Shown: piece after piece, positions 8,673-14,030 of the stretch
Layout: each line of letters begins with the position of its first letter
Position numbering within the stretch: position 1 is the first letter of the stretch
Notes under the pieces: model-generated
Told to the model about the DNA's origin: nothing
The model's database searches: none
What the model saw: only the letters and a program-made list of their open reading frames with translations
Made by a program: the position numbers and the translations under genes
Assembly: GCA_902363875.1 (NCBI GenBank)
Contig: CABJBO010000041.1
Span: forward strand, 1-14,238
Direction of reading: 5' to 3'
Length of the DNA: 14,238 nt
Origin: Coriobacteriaceae bacterium
GTDB lineage: Bacteria > Actinomycetota > Coriobacteriia > Coriobacteriales > Coriobacteriaceae

Positions 8673-8700
8673 GTGTCACATTATCGATATTCGCTACACT
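8673..8700 (+). promoter_or_regulatory. Candidate promoter before the MBL-fold hydrolase
   Basis: GTGTCA (8673-8678) and TACACT (8695-8700) are 16 nt apart. The TACACT box sits in the context CGCTACA, which recurs at the promoter before the transglutaminase gene (CGCTACAAT, 10698-10706). The expected start point (about 8707) falls inside the adjoining palindrome. Confidence 0.4.
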
Positions 8701-8725
8701 CGAGGCATCGTTTGATGCCTCGAGT
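8698..8725. promoter_or_regulatory. Perfect 12-bp palindrome with GTTT loop
   Basis: ACTCGAGGCATC (8698-8709) and GATGCCTCGAGT (8714-8725) are perfect reverse complements around a GTTT loop, ending 20 nt before the MBL-fold gene. No T-run follows (TCTATAGAG), so a standard intrinsic terminator is doubtful. Its place over the predicted transcription start fits an operator or a 5'-leader hairpin. It could also partly stop read-through from the recJ-rsh transcript. Confidence 0.6.
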
Positions 8726-8745
8726 TCTATAGAGAGGAGAGGGAC

Positions 8746-9429
8746 ATGAGTGCTGTGTCCTTGGATTTAACTCCCAAGGGATCGGTCGAGATCGAGACGC
8801 TCGTAAACGGTCCCATTCAGACCAATAGCTATGCTGTTATTTCGGACAATGAGTGCGTGATTATCGATCCCGCATGGGAAGGCGAACGCCTGGTGGAGCA
8901 TATTCGAGCCGAGCATCCCGGCGTACGCGTGTTTGGCGCCGTATGCACTCATGGCCATGCCGATCATGTTGGTGGTGTTGCAGGCGTGCGAACCACCGTT
9001 GGCGAGGGCTGCCAGTATGAGCTGTGTGCTAAGGATGTGGCGGTGCCGCATGCGAACATCGAGGAACAGCGAGCTATGTGGGGCATTGAGACGCCTGACC
9101 CCGGGGAGCCGACGCACCTGCTCGCCGAGGGAGATGCTATCAAGGTGGGCGATATCTACCTGCAGGTGATCGAGACGCCAGGGCATACGCCGGGCGGGAT
9201 CGTCTTGTTTGCCGCCACCGAGCAGGGGAACATTGCCTTTGTGGGCGACACCATGTTTCCGGGTGGGCACGGCCGCACCGATCTTTCTGGAGGAGACGAG
9301 GCGGCGATTCTGCGCTCGCTCTCCAAGCTCGCCCGGCTTCTCCCGCCCGATACCGTTTGCCTAACCGGTCATGGCGATTCGACCACCATGGCACGCGAGC
9401 TCATGCAGAACCCTTTCATGCAGATTTAG
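8746..9429 (+). CDS. MBL-fold metallohydrolase, glyoxalase II-like
   Basis: This 227-residue metallo-beta-lactamase-fold hydrolase belongs to the glyoxalase II-like group. The dinuclear metal motif THGHADH is at 68-74, with further ligands H147 (ETPGHTPGG), D168 (GDTMFPGGHGRTDL) and H209 (LTGHGD). The GDT-x-F-x4-GRTDL segment is typical of hydroxyacylglutathione hydrolase-like proteins, but the length is below that of classical glyoxalase II (about 250-260), and the short C-terminus suggests a small-thioester or related hydrolase. The physiological substrate is unknown. The start ATG follows a strong purine-rich site (GAGAGGAGAGGGA, about 8731-8743). In many Firmicutes a similar hydrolase also follows recJ and relA, so the neighbourhood looks old. 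Confidence 0.87.
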   Translation: MSAVSLDLTPKGSVEIETLVNGPIQTNSYAVISDNECVIIDPAWEGERLVEHIRAEHPGVRVFGAVCTHGHADHVGGVAGVRTTVGEGCQYELCAKDVAVPHANIEEQRAMWGIETPDPGEPTHLLAEGDAIKVGDIYLQVIETPGHTPGGIVLFAATEQGNIAFVGDTMFPGGHGRTDLSGGDEAAILRSLSKLARLLPPDTVCLTGHGDSTTMARELMQNPFMQI

Positions 9430-9459
9430 CTTAATAGTCGGCTTTTGAAGCACGAGAAG

Positions 9460-9556
9460 CGTCCAAACGTCAAGCTATTTTTCCCCAACGGGTCGATTTC
9501 GTAGGGCAAACGGTCAAAAAAGTCTGTTTGGACGATATTCGTGAACAAACGAACGT
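9460..9556. repeat. Periodic CAAACG-like boxes upstream of fba
   Basis: Related boxes occur at 9464 (CAAACGTCAA), 9486 (CAACGGGTCGA), 9507 (CAAACGGTCAA), 9526 (GTTTGGACG, inverted) and 9546 (CAAACGAAC). Their starts are 22, 21, 19 and 20 bp apart, about two helical turns each. The outer pair CGTCCAAAC (9460-9468) and GTTTGGACG (9526-9534) form a perfect 9-bp inverted repeat. This suggests a multi-site binding region upstream of the fba promoter. The boxes are short and degenerate, so chance is possible. Confidence 0.4.
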
Positions 9557-9583
9557 TTATGCTCGGGTGCGCCGTGGTAAAAT
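9555..9583 (+). promoter_or_regulatory. Candidate fba promoter
   Basis: GTTTAT (9555-9560) and TAAAAT (9578-9583) are separated by 17 nt, placing the start about 34 nt before the fba ATG. The -10 box is good and the -35 box is weak. Confidence 0.5.
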
Positions 9584-9623
9584 CTCAGGCGTTATCGGAG
9601 CAACCTTACAGGAGGTTTCTTTT

Positions 9624-10490
9624 ATGCTCGTCAACGCAGCAGACATGCTCAAGAAGGCCGAGGCCGGCAAGTACGGTCTTGGTGCCTTCAACACCAACAA
9701 CCTCGAGTGGACCCTGGCTATTCTCCAGGCCGCCGAGGAGGCCAAGTCTCCGCTGATCCTTCAGTGCACCGCTGGTGCCGCTAAGTGGATGGGCGGTTTC
9801 AAGGTCTGCGCCGACATGGTCAAGGCTGCCGTCGAGGCCACGGGCGTTACCGTTCCCGTCGCCCTTCACCTCGATCACGGTTCTTACGAGGACTGCTTCA
9901 AGTGCATCGAGGCCGGCTTCACGTCCATCATGTATGACGGCTCTCACGAGGAGACCTTCCAGCTTAACCTCGACCGCACCAAGGAGCTCGTTGAGCTTGC
10001 CCACTCCAAGGGCATGTCCATCGAGGCCGAGGTCGGCGGCATCGGCGGCACCGAGGACGGCGTGACCTCCAGCGGCGAGCTCGCTGATCCTGCTGAGTGC
10101 AAGCAGATCGCTGACCTGGGTGTCGACTTCCTCGCCTGCGGCATCGGCAACATCCACGGCGTGTACCCCGCCGACTGGGCTGGTCTTTCCTTCGAGCGTC
10201 TGGGCGAGATTAAGGCCCAGACCGGTGACCTGCCCCTCGTTCTGCACGGTGGCACCGGCATCCCCGAGGATCAGATCAAGAAGGCCATCTCCCTGGGCAT
10301 CTCCAAGATCAACGTCAACACCGACCTGCAGCTCGTCTTCGCCAAGGGCGTCCGCGAGTACATCGAGGCTGGCAAGGATCAGCAGGGCAAGGGCTTTGAC
10401 CCCCGCAAGCTCCTCAAGCCTGGTCGCGACAACATCGTTGCCCGCACCAAGGAGCTCATGGAGGAGTTTGGCTCCGTCAACAAGGCGTAA
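9624..10490 (+). CDS. fba: Class II fructose-1,6-bisphosphate aldolase
   Basis: This 288-residue, zinc-dependent aldolase reversibly cleaves fructose-1,6-bisphosphate into dihydroxyacetone phosphate and glyceraldehyde-3-phosphate in glycolysis. Class II hallmarks are present: LHLDHGS (81-87) with catalytic D84 and zinc ligand H85, EAEVGGIGGTEDG (134-146), further zinc ligands H178 (GNIHG) and H208 (VLHGG), and the phosphate-binding INVNTD segment (229-234). The ATG at 9624 has a consensus ribosome-binding site (AGGAGG, 9610-9615). The frame is open upstream to 9528, but that stretch covers the promoter and has no aldolase similarity. Codon use is strongly biased to C-ending codons, as expected for an abundant enzyme. 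It is probably transcribed alone, being followed by a 92-nt hairpin element and a further terminator candidate. Confidence 0.96.
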   Translation: MLVNAADMLKKAEAGKYGLGAFNTNNLEWTLAILQAAEEAKSPLILQCTAGAAKWMGGFKVCADMVKAAVEATGVTVPVALHLDHGSYEDCFKCIEAGFTSIMYDGSHEETFQLNLDRTKELVELAHSKGMSIEAEVGGIGGTEDGVTSSGELADPAECKQIADLGVDFLACGIGNIHGVYPADWAGLSFERLGEIKAQTGDLPLVLHGGTGIPEDQIKKAISLGISKINVNTDLQLVFAKGVREYIEAGKDQQGKGFDPRKLLKPGRDNIVARTKELMEEFGSVNKA

Positions 10491-10510
10491 GCGTCGCTAA
10501 ACTTCCCGCC

Positions 10511-10602
10511 GGAAGCCCCGTCCCCCTACACTGTTTCCTTTGCGCTCACCTGGCTTTGCCAGAAGTCGCGCCAAGAAAACAGCTCCGGGGGACGGGGCTT
10601 CC
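10511..10602. repeat. 92-nt three-segment hairpin element downstream of fba
   Basis: The whole 92-nt stretch folds on itself. The outer stem is a perfect 16 bp (10511-10526 with 10587-10602, core GAAGCCCCGTCCCCC). The middle stem pairs 13 of 15 positions (10531-10545 with 10568-10582). The inner stem is a perfect 5 bp (10550-10554 with 10558-10562, CTGGC/GCCAG) around a TTT loop. The internal loops are only 4-5 nt per side. There is no T-run after it. The architecture fits a REP/MITE-like palindromic element or a large RNA hairpin protecting the fba mRNA 3' end. It is unlikely to be just a terminator. Confidence 0.8.
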
Positions 10603-10667
10603 TTCGTTTAACGCCGCAGGGTTACGAGGCTGAATTATTTATTTGACTACCGTTCAGCGGTGTTGAT

Positions 10668-10695
10668 GGCTCCCTTGTTGGGGCTTTCTTTTTAT
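10668..10695 (+). terminator. Candidate intrinsic terminator after fba
   Basis: GGCTCC (10668-10673) can pair with GGGGCT (10680-10685) with two G-T wobbles around a 6-nt loop, followed by TTCTTTTTAT. The stem is weak but the T-rich tail is typical. It overlaps the -35 region of the next promoter. Confidence 0.45.
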
Positions 10696-10706
10696 CTCGC
10701 TACAAT
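10678..10706 (+). promoter_or_regulatory. Candidate promoter of the transglutaminase-like gene
   Basis: TTGGGG (10678-10683) and TACAAT (10701-10706) are 17 nt apart, about 36 nt before the chosen ATG. The spacing is ideal and both boxes are recognisable. Confidence 0.55.
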
Positions 10707-10741
10707 GGGCTTCAAGCGTTCTAGTGACTTGGAGTTTTGGT

Positions 10742-12175
10742 ATGGCTGTTATTAATGTGCTGCCTTCGGATGGGAAGGTTATTGACGAGGGTCCAGTTGG
10801 TTGCTCTGCTGATGTTTGCTGTGATGACTTTCGTCATCTCGATGTTGGACTGCCGCCCGAGATTCTTCGTCTTATGGATGCCGGGTATTTGACGCAGGCT
10901 GTTGCTGCCTGCGATCGCCTTTTGGAGCAGAACCCCGAGCCTTCGCTGGCTGCTTGTGTTCGTGCCGAGCGGTATCGCATGCTCGAGACGCCGCTTCATT
11001 TTTCGGTGTCGCGCGACCAGGCTATTGCGATGATTCGCGAGGAGTGGCCAGAGTTTACCGAAGAGCAGTTTGATGACCTGATTAATCGTAAGCGTATTGA
11101 CTGGCGCTTTATCGATGGCGAACTGTTCGTTCTCGACAACTTCCTCGATTCGCTTCGCGTATATCCCAAAGAGGTTCCCGGCATGCGGCCTGATTCTACG
11201 GACGGAATAGCACTGCGCAACGAGATGCTCAAGGAGATGGAGTCACAAAACGGATTGGCTCGCGTCATTACGCTTAAAGCGTCCGTGTCTGTCCCCGGCG
11301 CTCTGGAAGGGGAGACCGTTCGCGCGTGGCTACCCGTTGCCGCCGCCTGTCGTCAACAGTCTCATATCGAGGTTCTCGATATGACGCCGGAGGGTGCTGT
11401 TGCCCCCGCGAATGCTTCGGCGCGTACCGCCTCGTGGTCTTCTTCGAGTGAGCGCTCATTCTCGGTGACCTATCGCTATCAAATTGATGCCGCTTATCGT
11501 GATGTCTATGGGGGTGCGCTTCCGGTGCATCCTTGCATGGACGCGCCACTGCCCGTGGACACCTCCGAGGACCGTCCGCACATTGCATTCACGCCGTATC
11601 TACAGCAGCTGACAGCCCGTGTCATTGACGGGCTCGAGGATCCGCTCGATCGCGCCCGTGCTATCTATGATTACCTGACGCAGTACATCGACTATCGCTA
11701 TCAGCCGCCTTACTTGCTTTTGGGATCTATTGCCGATGACTGCGCGCATTCGCTCCGCGGCGATTGCGGCGTTATGGCGCTCACGTTTATCACCATGTGC
11801 CGTATCGCGGGCGTGCCTGCCCGTTGGCAGAGCGGCCTGTATGTTGCGCCCGATTCGGTGGGGTCGCACGACTGGGCAGAGTTCTATACGCCGCAGACCG
11901 GATGGCTCAACGCCGACGTGTCATTTGGATCTTCTGCTCGCAGGATGGGGGAGGAGTGGCGCCGCCGTCACTACTTTGGCAATCTCGACCCGTGGCGTAT
12001 GGTGGCCAACAATCGATTCCAGGCAGAGTTTGAGCCCTCTTTCGACGGCATGCGCGAGGACCCTTACGATAACCAGATGGGTGAGGCTTCGGTCGACGGT
12101 CGCGGATGCCGTCGGCGCGAGATGCTCCGCACGGTCGAACTCATCGAAATGCTCGAAGTTCCATTTTCGGACTAA
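10742..12175 (+). CDS. Transglutaminase-like domain protein, function unknown
   Basis: This 477-residue protein has a C-terminal transglutaminase/papain-like core. The catalytic Cys is in LRGDCGVMALTF (C342), the His in SHDWAEFY (H376) and the Asp in LNADVSFG (D392), so the triad is intact. The first 280 or so residues match no domain I recognise; they start with an acidic, Cys-containing stretch followed by a helical-looking charged region. There is no signal peptide or membrane segment, so it should act in the cytoplasm. Prokaryotic relatives are often cysteine peptidases or amide hydrolases more than cross-linkers, and the substrate here is unknown. The ATG at 10742 has GGAG at 10731-10734 with 7-nt spacing. 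A GTG at 10724 would add six residues without a good site. Codon use is more T-ending than in neighbouring genes. It stands alone, between its own promoter and tRNA-Leu. Confidence 0.8.
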   Translation: MAVINVLPSDGKVIDEGPVGCSADVCCDDFRHLDVGLPPEILRLMDAGYLTQAVAACDRLLEQNPEPSLAACVRAERYRMLETPLHFSVSRDQAIAMIREEWPEFTEEQFDDLINRKRIDWRFIDGELFVLDNFLDSLRVYPKEVPGMRPDSTDGIALRNEMLKEMESQNGLARVITLKASVSVPGALEGETVRAWLPVAAACRQQSHIEVLDMTPEGAVAPANASARTASWSSSSERSFSVTYRYQIDAAYRDVYGGALPVHPCMDAPLPVDTSEDRPHIAFTPYLQQLTARVIDGLEDPLDRARAIYDYLTQYIDYRYQPPYLLLGSIADDCAHSLRGDCGVMALTFITMCRIAGVPARWQSGLYVAPDSVGSHDWAEFYTPQTGWLNADVSFGSSARRMGEEWRRRHYFGNLDPWRMVANNRFQAEFEPSFDGMREDPYDNQMGEASVDGRGCRRREMLRTVELIEMLEVPFSD

Positions 12176-12192
12176 TCGGTAGAAAGCTGTGA

Positions 12193-12198
12193 TAAACT
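12193..12198 (+). promoter_or_regulatory. Candidate -10 box of tRNA-Leu
   Basis: TAAACT lies 16 nt before the tRNA 5' end, a sensible distance for a short tRNA leader. No convincing -35 box is visible. Confidence 0.3.
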
Positions 12199-12214
12199 AA
12201 CTCACGCATTGCGT

Positions 12215-12301
12215 GCCCGAGTGGCGGAATTGGCAGACGCAGTGGACTCAAAATCCACCGTTGGCAACAACGTGCGAGTTCGAGTCTCGCCTCGGGCACC
12301 A
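12215..12301 (+). tRNA. tRNA-Leu, anticodon CAA
   Basis: This is an 87-nt class II tRNA with encoded CCA. The acceptor stem is GCCCGAG/CTCGGGC (12215-12221, 12291-12297), with discriminator A 12298 and CCA 12299-12301. The anticodon stem is GTGGA/TCCAC around CTCAAAA, giving anticodon CAA (12249-12251), which reads UUG. The long variable arm CGTTG-GCAA-CAACG (12259-12272) is diagnostic of Leu/Ser-type tRNAs. The T arm is GCGAG/CTCGC around TTCGAGT. A terminator follows at 12321. Confidence 0.97.
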
Positions 12302-12509
12302 TACATGCAAGTGAGCGTTCAAGGGAGTTGCGGCCCCCTTTTTCGTGCCGAACTCGCGTGAGCGCGCGAAGCGTTAAGCAAACAGGCCTGTGGCCTGTTT
12401 GTAGCGGAGCGTGGCGAGGGCGCCACGCGCCCGAAGCCCGGGGCTTCGCGAAGCGAAGGCCCTTCGAGTCTCGCCTCGAGCACCATACATGCAAGCGAGC
12501 GTTCAAGGG
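12279..12509 (+). repeat. Direct repeat of the tRNA-Leu 3' end with a hairpin-rich insert
   Basis: Bases 12279-12325 (tRNA T-loop through CCA and the first terminator arm) are repeated at 12463-12509 with 45 of 47 identical. Both copies continue into a similar terminator. Between them, 12344-12462 contains perfect hairpins: CAAACAGGCC/GGCCTGTTTG (12379-12388, 12392-12401), GCGTGGCG/CGCCACGC (12409-12416, 12421-12428), CGAAGCC/GGCTTCG (12432-12438, 12442-12448) and CGAAGG/CCTTCG (12454-12459, 12461-12466). The second copy has no 5' tRNA half, so it is not a tRNA gene. It could be an attachment-site scar or a decayed tandem copy. Confidence 0.8.
12321..12343 (+). terminator. Intrinsic terminator of tRNA-Leu
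   Basis: AAGGG (12321-12325) pairs with CCCTT (12336-12340) and is followed by a T-run through 12343. The stem is short but the T-tract is good. Confidence 0.65.
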
Positions 12510-12526
12510 GGTCAAGGTCCCTTTTT
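12505..12526 (+). terminator. Second terminator-like hairpin in the repeated copy
   Basis: AAGGG (12505-12509) pairs with CCCTT (12519-12523), ending in TTTTT (12522-12526). It is a copy of the tRNA-Leu terminator lying after the duplicated tRNA end. Confidence 0.55.
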
Positions 12527-12537
12527 CGTGTACGTAA

Positions 12538-12565
12538 TGTGATAACGCGCTGTACGTGTTATTAT
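12538..12565 (+). promoter_or_regulatory. Candidate infC operon promoter
   Basis: TATTAT (12560-12565) is a good -10 box, with TGTGAT (12538-12543) 16 nt upstream as a weak -35. It would give a leader of about 175 nt before infC. Confidence 0.4.
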
Positions 12566-12598
12566 TCGCAAGGCGTTGTTCCCGCAATGCCCTAAAGA

Positions 12599-12728
12599 GG
12601 AACCTGAGGGTTCCCACCTTTTGGCGCCAATGAGCAGCTGACTGGTCATACAACTTAGATTCCCTTCCTCAAATCGAGGAAGTCTATGTGTACGACCTGG
12701 TTGCTGAGAAGCGCCGGGTTATTTTTTT
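12599..12728 (+). promoter_or_regulatory. Structured infC leader with probable transcription attenuator
   Basis: The leader has a perfect hairpin GGAACC-TGAG-GGTTCC (12599-12614). Next comes a long imperfect stem joining 12644-12670 to 12676-12697, with a perfect CTTCCTC/GAGGAAG tip. Last is a terminator: ACCTGG-T-TGCT (12695-12705) pairs with AGCG-CCGGGT (12710-12719) around GAGA, with TTTTTTT at 12722-12728. The long stem and the terminator share bases 12695-12697, so they compete. The arrangement fits attenuation of infC-rpmI-rplT, as known for the L20-controlled leader of Firmicutes. The ligand here is inferred. Confidence 0.65.
12695..12728 (+). terminator. Intrinsic terminator directly upstream of infC
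   Basis: A 10-bp stem with one bulged T and a GAGA loop is followed by seven T residues. It lies about 20 nt before the infC start, inside the leader, so it should regulate infC itself and not end an upstream gene. Confidence 0.75.
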
Positions 12729-12747
12729 ATGAATGGAGGTAGGGAAA

Positions 12748-13302
12748 ATAGCTAAGTCTGATGACACCCGCATCAACGACGAGATCACTGCATCTTCGTG
12801 TCGTTTGATTGGCGTCGATGGCTCTCAGCTCGGCCTGTTCGCCATCCGCGATGCCCAGCGCGTCGCCGACGATCAGGGTCTCGACCTGGTCGAGATCGCT
12901 CCCAACGCGGAGCCGCCGGTCTGCAAGGTCATGGACTACGGTAAGTTCAAGTACCAGCAGGCCATGAAGGCCAAGGCTGCTCGTAAGAACCAGTCCAAGG
13001 TCGAGGTCAAGGAAATGAAGTTCCGACCCAAGATCGACGTTGGCGACTACGAGACCAAGAAGGGCCACGTTCTGCGTTTCCTCAAGAAGGGCGCACGCGT
13101 TAAGATCACCATCATGTTCCGCGGCCGTGAGATGGCTCACCCGGAGCAGGGCCTTAACGTTCTCGAGCGTCTCGCCGAGGATCTCAAGCCTTACGCTACG
13201 GTCGAGTCCAAGCCTAAGATGGAAGGCCGTAACATGCTTATGCTGCTCGCCCCGATTAAGGGCGCCTTCGATGAGGATAAAGCGGCAAGCGATAGCAAGT
13301 AA
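12748..13302 (+). CDS. infC: Translation initiation factor IF-3
   Basis: This is IF-3, which binds the 30S subunit, prevents premature subunit joining and checks the start codon and initiator tRNA. The N-domain begins DTRINDEI and ends around CKVMDYGKFKYQ (about residues 59-70). The C-domain includes RPKIDVGDYETKKGHVLRFL (about 93-112) and ITIMFRGREMAHPEQG (about 120-135). Start choice is notable. An ATG at 12733 is in frame, but only the terminator T-tract lies upstream of it. The strong GGAGGT (12735-12740) lies just after it and is spaced 7 nt from an in-frame ATA at 12748. I take ATA as the likely start, giving 184 residues; the ATG would give 189. Non-AUG infC starts are known (AUU in E. 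coli) and serve autoregulation by IF-3. It is first in the operon infC-rpmI-rplT. Confidence 0.93.
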   Translation: MAKSDDTRINDEITASSCRLIGVDGSQLGLFAIRDAQRVADDQGLDLVEIAPNAEPPVCKVMDYGKFKYQQAMKAKAARKNQSKVEVKEMKFRPKIDVGDYETKKGHVLRFLKKGARVKITIMFRGREMAHPEQGLNVLERLAEDLKPYATVESKPKMEGRNMLMLLAPIKGAFDEDKAASDSK

Positions 13303-13334
13303 CTAGTGTTCTGTAACCGATTAAGGAGTATTTC

Positions 13335-13526
13335 ATGCCTAAGATGAAGTCCCACAGCGGCACCAAGAAGCGTTTCCGCAAGACTGGTACCGGCAAGCTT
13401 ATGCGCGCCAAGGCTTTCAAGAGCCACATCCTGAGCAAGAAGTCCACCAAGCGTAAGCGTGGCTTCCGTCAGGAGACCGAGATCGCCGCTGCCGACCGCA
13501 AGGTCATCAAGTCGCGTCTCGCCTAA
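13335..13526 (+). CDS. rpmI: 50S ribosomal protein L35
   Basis: This 63-residue, very basic protein is L35 of the large ribosomal subunit. The family signature runs from the start: [20 protein letters not shown], then [17 protein letters not shown]. Length matches the family. A Shine-Dalgarno AAGGAGT (13323-13329) precedes the ATG. It lies 32 nt after infC with no terminator between, as in the conserved infC-rpmI-rplT operon. Confidence 0.98.
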   Translation: MPKMKSHSGTKKRFRKTGTGKLMRAKAFKSHILSKKSTKRKRGFRQETEIAAADRKVIKSRLA

Positions 13527-13572
13527 GTTCGCGTTCCCGTTTTTCGTTTTACCGTCTAGGAGTTGATAGAAC

Positions 13573-13932
13573 ATGGCACGTATTAAGCGCGCTGTTGCCG
13601 CCAAGAAGAAGCGCCGTACCGTTATGCACCGTGCGAAGGGTTACTACGGTGCCGCTTCGCGTACTTACAAGCATGCTAAAGAGCAGGTCCAGCACTCCCT
13701 GCAGTATCAGTATCGTGATCGCCGCAACAAGAAGCGCGAGATCCGTTCTCTCTGGATCACCCGTATCAACGCTGCTGCTCGCCTGAACGACATCTCTTAC
13801 TCTCAGTTCATGCACGGCCTGAAGGTTGCCGGCATCGAGCTCGACCGCAAGGTCCTGGCTCAGATGGCTTACGAGGACATCGAGTCCTTCAACGAGCTGG
13901 CTGCCATTGCCAAGAAGGCTCTCGAGGCCTAA
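13573..13932 (+). CDS. rplT: 50S ribosomal protein L20
   Basis: This 119-residue protein is L20, a 23S rRNA-binding protein needed early in large-subunit assembly. It has the basic N-terminal tail MARIKRAVAAKKKRR, then AKGYYGAASRTYKHAKEQV, RDRRNKKREIRSLWITRINA and the C-terminal globular part with YSQFMHGLKVAGIELDRK. Length and motifs are standard. AGGAG (13558-13562) is spaced about 10 nt from the ATG. In Firmicutes and E. coli, L20 represses its own operon by binding leader mRNA, which makes it the obvious candidate ligand for the infC leader here. A strong terminator follows the stop. Confidence 0.98.
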   Translation: MARIKRAVAAKKKRRTVMHRAKGYYGAASRTYKHAKEQVQHSLQYQYRDRRNKKREIRSLWITRINAAARLNDISYSQFMHGLKVAGIELDRKVLAQMAYEDIESFNELAAIAKKALEA

Positions 13933-13952
13933 TAGATTCTCTTGAATCGCTA

Positions 13953-13989
13953 GGGGAGTGTCGCGTTGTGCGCGGCGCTCCCTCTTTTT
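13953..13989 (+). terminator. Intrinsic terminator of the infC-rpmI-rplT operon
   Basis: A 12-bp stem (13954-13965 with 13971-13982, two G-T wobbles) around TTGTG is followed by TCTTTTT. It begins about 20 nt after the rplT stop. Confidence 0.9.
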
Positions 13990-14002
13990 ATCTGAAGCGC
14001 GG

Positions 14003-14030
14003 TTTACATTGCTAAAAGCGCGGGTAGATA
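14003..14030 (+). promoter_or_regulatory. Candidate promoter downstream of rplT
   Basis: TTTACA (14003-14008) and TAGATA (14025-14030) are 16 nt apart. A second TTTACA (14035-14040) precedes TATATT (14056-14061) at a short 15-nt spacing. Either could start the transcript running out of the window. Confidence 0.35.

Noticed and set aside
12344..12462. CRISPR-like array
   Set aside because: The hairpins differ in sequence and size and there is no regular repeat-spacer pattern.
12463..12487. Second tRNA gene
   Set aside because: Only the T-loop, 3' T-stem strand, acceptor 3' strand and CCA are present. No D arm, anticodon arm or matching 5' acceptor strand lies upstream.
12328..12537. 69-codon plus-strand frame in the insert between the tRNA repeats
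   Set aside because: It is made of hairpin arms and part of the tRNA repeat, with no ribosome-binding site.
12141..12653. 170-codon minus-strand frame across the tRNA-Leu region
   Set aside because: It reads through the complement of the tRNA, its duplicated end and the terminators, so it is a by-product of structural RNA sequence.
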